53,126 bases of DNA, taken from assembly GCA_015063165.1 (NCBI GenBank), contig SUSZ01000002.1, forward strand, positions 100,517 through 153,642. Direction: 5' to 3'. The translations under genes were made by a program, and so were the position numbers. Below the pieces are notes generated by a model. The model saw nothing but the letters and a program-made list of their open reading frames with translations. It made no database searches and had not been told where the DNA came from. Below, piece by piece: positions 50,967 to 53,126 of this stretch (position 1 is the stretch's first letter; each line of letters starts with the position of its first letter). The DNA is from Thermoplasmata archaeon (GTDB lineage Archaea; Thermoplasmatota; Thermoplasmata; Methanomassiliicoccales; Methanomethylophilaceae).

Positions 50967-52646
50967 TCAAGCGTAGTCGCGTATGACCTTTCCTACATTG
51001 ACGAAGTGGTCGGCGATCCTCTCGGTGTCCGAAGCGAGGGAGAGGTACTCCGCTCCGACGTCGGGCTTGCAGGTTCCGTCGTTGAGCCTCTTGATGTGCT
51101 CTTCGGCCATCCTGTCGGTGAGGTCGTCGATCTGGTTCTCGATCTTCATGGCCTCTTTCAGGGTGTCCTTGTCGACGTCGGCGTAGGCCTTCATGATGAG
51201 CTCGTAGAGCTGCTGTATCAGGTTCCTCACCTCGATGATCTCCTGCTTCGCGTAGTCGGAGAACCCTTCCTCTATCGCCTGCAGCCTCTCGGCGTACTCC
51301 ACTATGTTCTCGGCGTAGTCCCCCACCCTCTCCAGGTCGGTGACCGTGCGGAAGGCGGCGGAGACGTAGGCGTTATCCTTGTCGATGAGCTGGAGGTTGG
51401 ACAGCTTCACGAGGAACTTGGTGATGTTCTTCTTCAGGTAGTTGAGCTCCTTCTCGTTCGCCCTGAACTTCTCTATGTCGGTGAAGTCCAGCGTCCGCAC
51501 TATGTAGCACGCCTCCGTCACATTGGCCATGGCTATCTTCGCCATGTTCATGATCTCGTTCTTGACCTCGAGGACGGCGATAGGCGGAGTCTTCAGCATG
51601 TAGTCGTTGATGTAGTAGAGATGCGGAGCGTGCTTGTCCGCAGGCTCGCCCTTGTCGGGGATGACCTTGCACACGAACGACACCAGCTTCGACGTCAGCG
51701 GCAGCATGATGATGACGGTGATGACGTTGAACACCGTGTGGAACATGGCGAGCTGGGTCTGGGGCACGTCGGGGAACAGCGAGGAGAAGATGTTGGCGTA
51801 GGTGAACGTGCCTCCCGATGCGAAATCCATTATATATCCCGCAGACACGAACAGGATGACGCCTATCACATTAAACGTCAGGTGCATCAGGGCGGTCCTC
51901 TTCGCGTTCAGTCCGCTGGACATCCCTGCGAGTATGGAGACGATACAGGAACCGATGTTGGATCCCAACGTGAGGTAGATTCCCTGCTCCAGGTCTATGA
52001 GCCCCGCGACAAGCATGGTGATAGCGACGGAGGTCATGACCGAAGAGCTCTGGATGATGGCGGTGAGGAGCGCTCCGATGAGCACCAGGAGAACCAGGTT
52101 CTCTATGCTGGCCAAGAAATTCTTGACCTCGTCCATCTGGGCGAAGGATTCCATGGAGCCGCTCATCATCGAAAGACCTACGAACAGCATCCCGAATCCG
52201 GCTAGGATCCCTCCCCATTTCTTCATGGAGTCCTTCTTGGCGAAGACGCTCATGAACGCGCCGATTCCGGTGAGCGCGGCGAATATGACAGTCAGCGATA
52301 TTGTGTCGCCGCCCATCATACCGAACGCCACGATCTGCGCGGTGATGGTGGTACCGATGTTGGCACCGTATATGATGGCCGCGGCCAGCGTCAGGGACAT
52401 GATCCCGGCGTTGACGAATCCTATGACCAGGACGGTCATGGCTCCGGAGCTCTGGATGGCGGCCGTTCCCAGCGCACCGATTCCGACGCCCAGAAGCTTC
52501 TTGTCGGAAGCCTTCGAGAACAGCTTCTTCAGCCTGTTGCTGCAGATGGATTCGAGATTCGTGCTCATCATCGTGCACGCGATGAGGAATACGCCTATTC
52601 CAGCGACCAGAGTAAGAATTGCCGTTCCCGACGTTACCATATCCAT
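50967..52646 (-). CDS. Na/phosphate cotransporter with C-terminal PhoU-like domain
   Basis: A 559-residue membrane protein of the NptA/PNaS family. Two inverted repeats carry [20 protein letters not shown] and [17 protein letters not shown], the QSS motifs that bind substrate and sodium. The last 200 residues form a PhoU-like helical bundle ([16 protein letters not shown] and [13 protein letters not shown]). It imports inorganic phosphate or a related anion. I use the ATG at 52646; a GTG lies three codons upstream. Confidence 0.93.
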   Translation of the reverse strand: MDMVTSGTAILTLVAGIGVFLIACTMMSTNLESICSNRLKKLFSKASDKKLLGVGIGALGTAAIQSSGAMTVLVIGFVNAGIMSLTLAAAIIYGANIGTTITAQIVAFGMMGGDTISLTVIFAALTGIGAFMSVFAKKDSMKKWGGILAGFGMLFVGLSMMSGSMESFAQMDEVKNFLASIENLVLLVLIGALLTAIIQSSSVMTSVAITMLVAGLIDLEQGIYLTLGSNIGSCIVSILAGMSSGLNAKRTALMHLTFNVIGVILFVSAGYIMDFASGGTFTYANIFSSLFPDVPQTQLAMFHTVFNVITVIIMLPLTSKLVSFVCKVIPDKGEPADKHAPHLYYINDYMLKTPPIAVLEVKNEIMNMAKIAMANVTEACYIVRTLDFTDIEKFRANEKELNYLKKNITKFLVKLSNLQLIDKDNAYVSAAFRTVTDLERVGDYAENIVEYAERLQAIEEGFSDYAKQEIIEVRNLIQQLYELIMKAYADVDKDTLKEAMKIENQIDDLTDRMAEEHIKRLNDGTCKPDVGAEYLSLASDTERIADHFVNVGKVIRDYA

Positions 52647-53126
52647 TGTGGGCACCGTACTATAGTATTCGAGTTATCGAGTTATCGGTAATAAGGCTAT
52701 CTGATGTTGAGAACAAATGTAGAACTATAGTCTATCTTTCTATAGTGCTGATATGTTTTGTTTCATATTTCTCGATTCATTTGTTTAAAGGAATCTTTGA
52801 AAAGCAACCGTCCGCATGTTTGTCCGATGCGATGATAAAAGAATCGGAGGTTGCAGAGACGAGAGACGAAGGGGTCCGACAGGCCTTATTTTCGAATAGG
52901 ATCTTTTTATCTTAAGTTGTAATACAGAAATATACTGAAACTCCAACAATCGCAGGCAGATTTTAAAAATGAACCCATGGATGGAAACGTATGGGCTTAT
53001 TGGTGATGTTATACTTTTTAGTTGATATTTTATATTTATACTCCCATCTCATTCTAGTGGTTAAATGGGAGAACGGGGCCCAAAGCAAAAGTATACGGAT
53101 GTATCCTGTCCCAACGAAGAATGCGA
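52647..53126. other. AT-rich right-hand end without a supported gene
   Basis: The stretch has lower GC than the genes. It contains GAGTTATC twice in tandem (52669-52684), three ACTATAG/CTATAGT-type palindromes (52660-52750), and the inverted repeat CTCCCAT...ATGGGAG (53041-53071, 17-base loop). A 98-codon open frame at 52619-52915 has one hydrophobic segment but no start signal and overlaps the cotransporter gene. Confidence 0.4.

Noticed and set aside
52619-52915. 98-codon plus-strand open frame with one hydrophobic stretch
   Set aside because: It starts inside the cotransporter gene, has no ribosome-binding site, and the sequence around it is AT-rich and repeat-like.
53041-53071. Inverted repeat CTCCCAT/ATGGGAG as an insertion-sequence end
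   Set aside because: Seven-base arms with a 17-base loop and no transposase gene in view; more likely a hairpin.
1-53126. CRISPR array, rRNA operon or further tRNAs
   Set aside because: No regularly spaced repeats, no rRNA-like stretches, and only one T-arm consensus with a complete cloverleaf were found by eye.

Overview
The window is archaeal and most likely comes from a gut-type methanogen of the Methanomassiliicoccales (Thermoplasmatota). Signs of this are an hdrA-mvhD-mvhG-mvhA cluster, archaeal ribosomal, exosome and proteasome operons, isopentenyl phosphate kinase with type 2 IPP isomerase, leaderless genes with TATA boxes, and an intron-containing tRNA-Tyr. Of about 58 genes whose stops I read, nearly all end in TGA and a few in TAA. 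The only two TAG triplets ending open frames both lie in one suspicious locus. This fits a lineage that decodes TAG as pyrrolysine, although no pyl genes are in the window. The order-level assignment is inference.

Positions 1-7,750 look like a decayed integrated element. A 12+12 base repeat at 6-44 recurs at 7719-7748 over the 3' end of the tRNA-Tyr gene. An integrase remnant sits at the left end and a Rep-like protein at the right end. The cargo is a DUF1638-like protein and an iron-siderophore/cobalamin-type ABC importer with a dockerin-bearing binding protein and an AraC-type regulator, which is rare in archaea.

Positions 7.9-10 kb hold the minus-strand operon L44e-S27e-aIF2alpha-Nop10-PAC2. 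It is followed by rpiA, dph6, a copper ATPase with its chaperone, and a 1,221-residue HRDC-helicase-nuclease protein. At 17.97-19.63 kb a thioesterase with an in-frame TAG converges on a TctA-family permease. A single missing base at 18357-18358 would explain why both frames run through each other. A phosphoribosyltransferase, a DHH phosphoesterase and an ABC-2 exporter follow. The large minus-strand superoperon (Pop5, then psmA-SBDS-Rrp4-Rrp41-Rrp42-L37Ae-RpoP-Pcc1-prefoldin beta) fills 23.5-28.5 kb.

After a 490-base AT-rich gap comes hdrA-mvhDGA on the plus strand (29-35.3 kb), the electron-bifurcating hydrogenase/heterodisulfide reductase module. hdrB and hdrC are not in the window. The remainder holds a phosphoesterase with NAD(P)HX repair enzyme and SRP19, S8e, a second metal-chelate ABC importer (one ATPase, two permeases, no binding protein), gap-pgk, Bud32-RdgB, an AIM24-family protein, RadB, an isoprenoid operon (IPK-Fni-IdsA) and a Na/phosphate cotransporter. 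The last 470 bases are AT-rich and hold no gene I can support.
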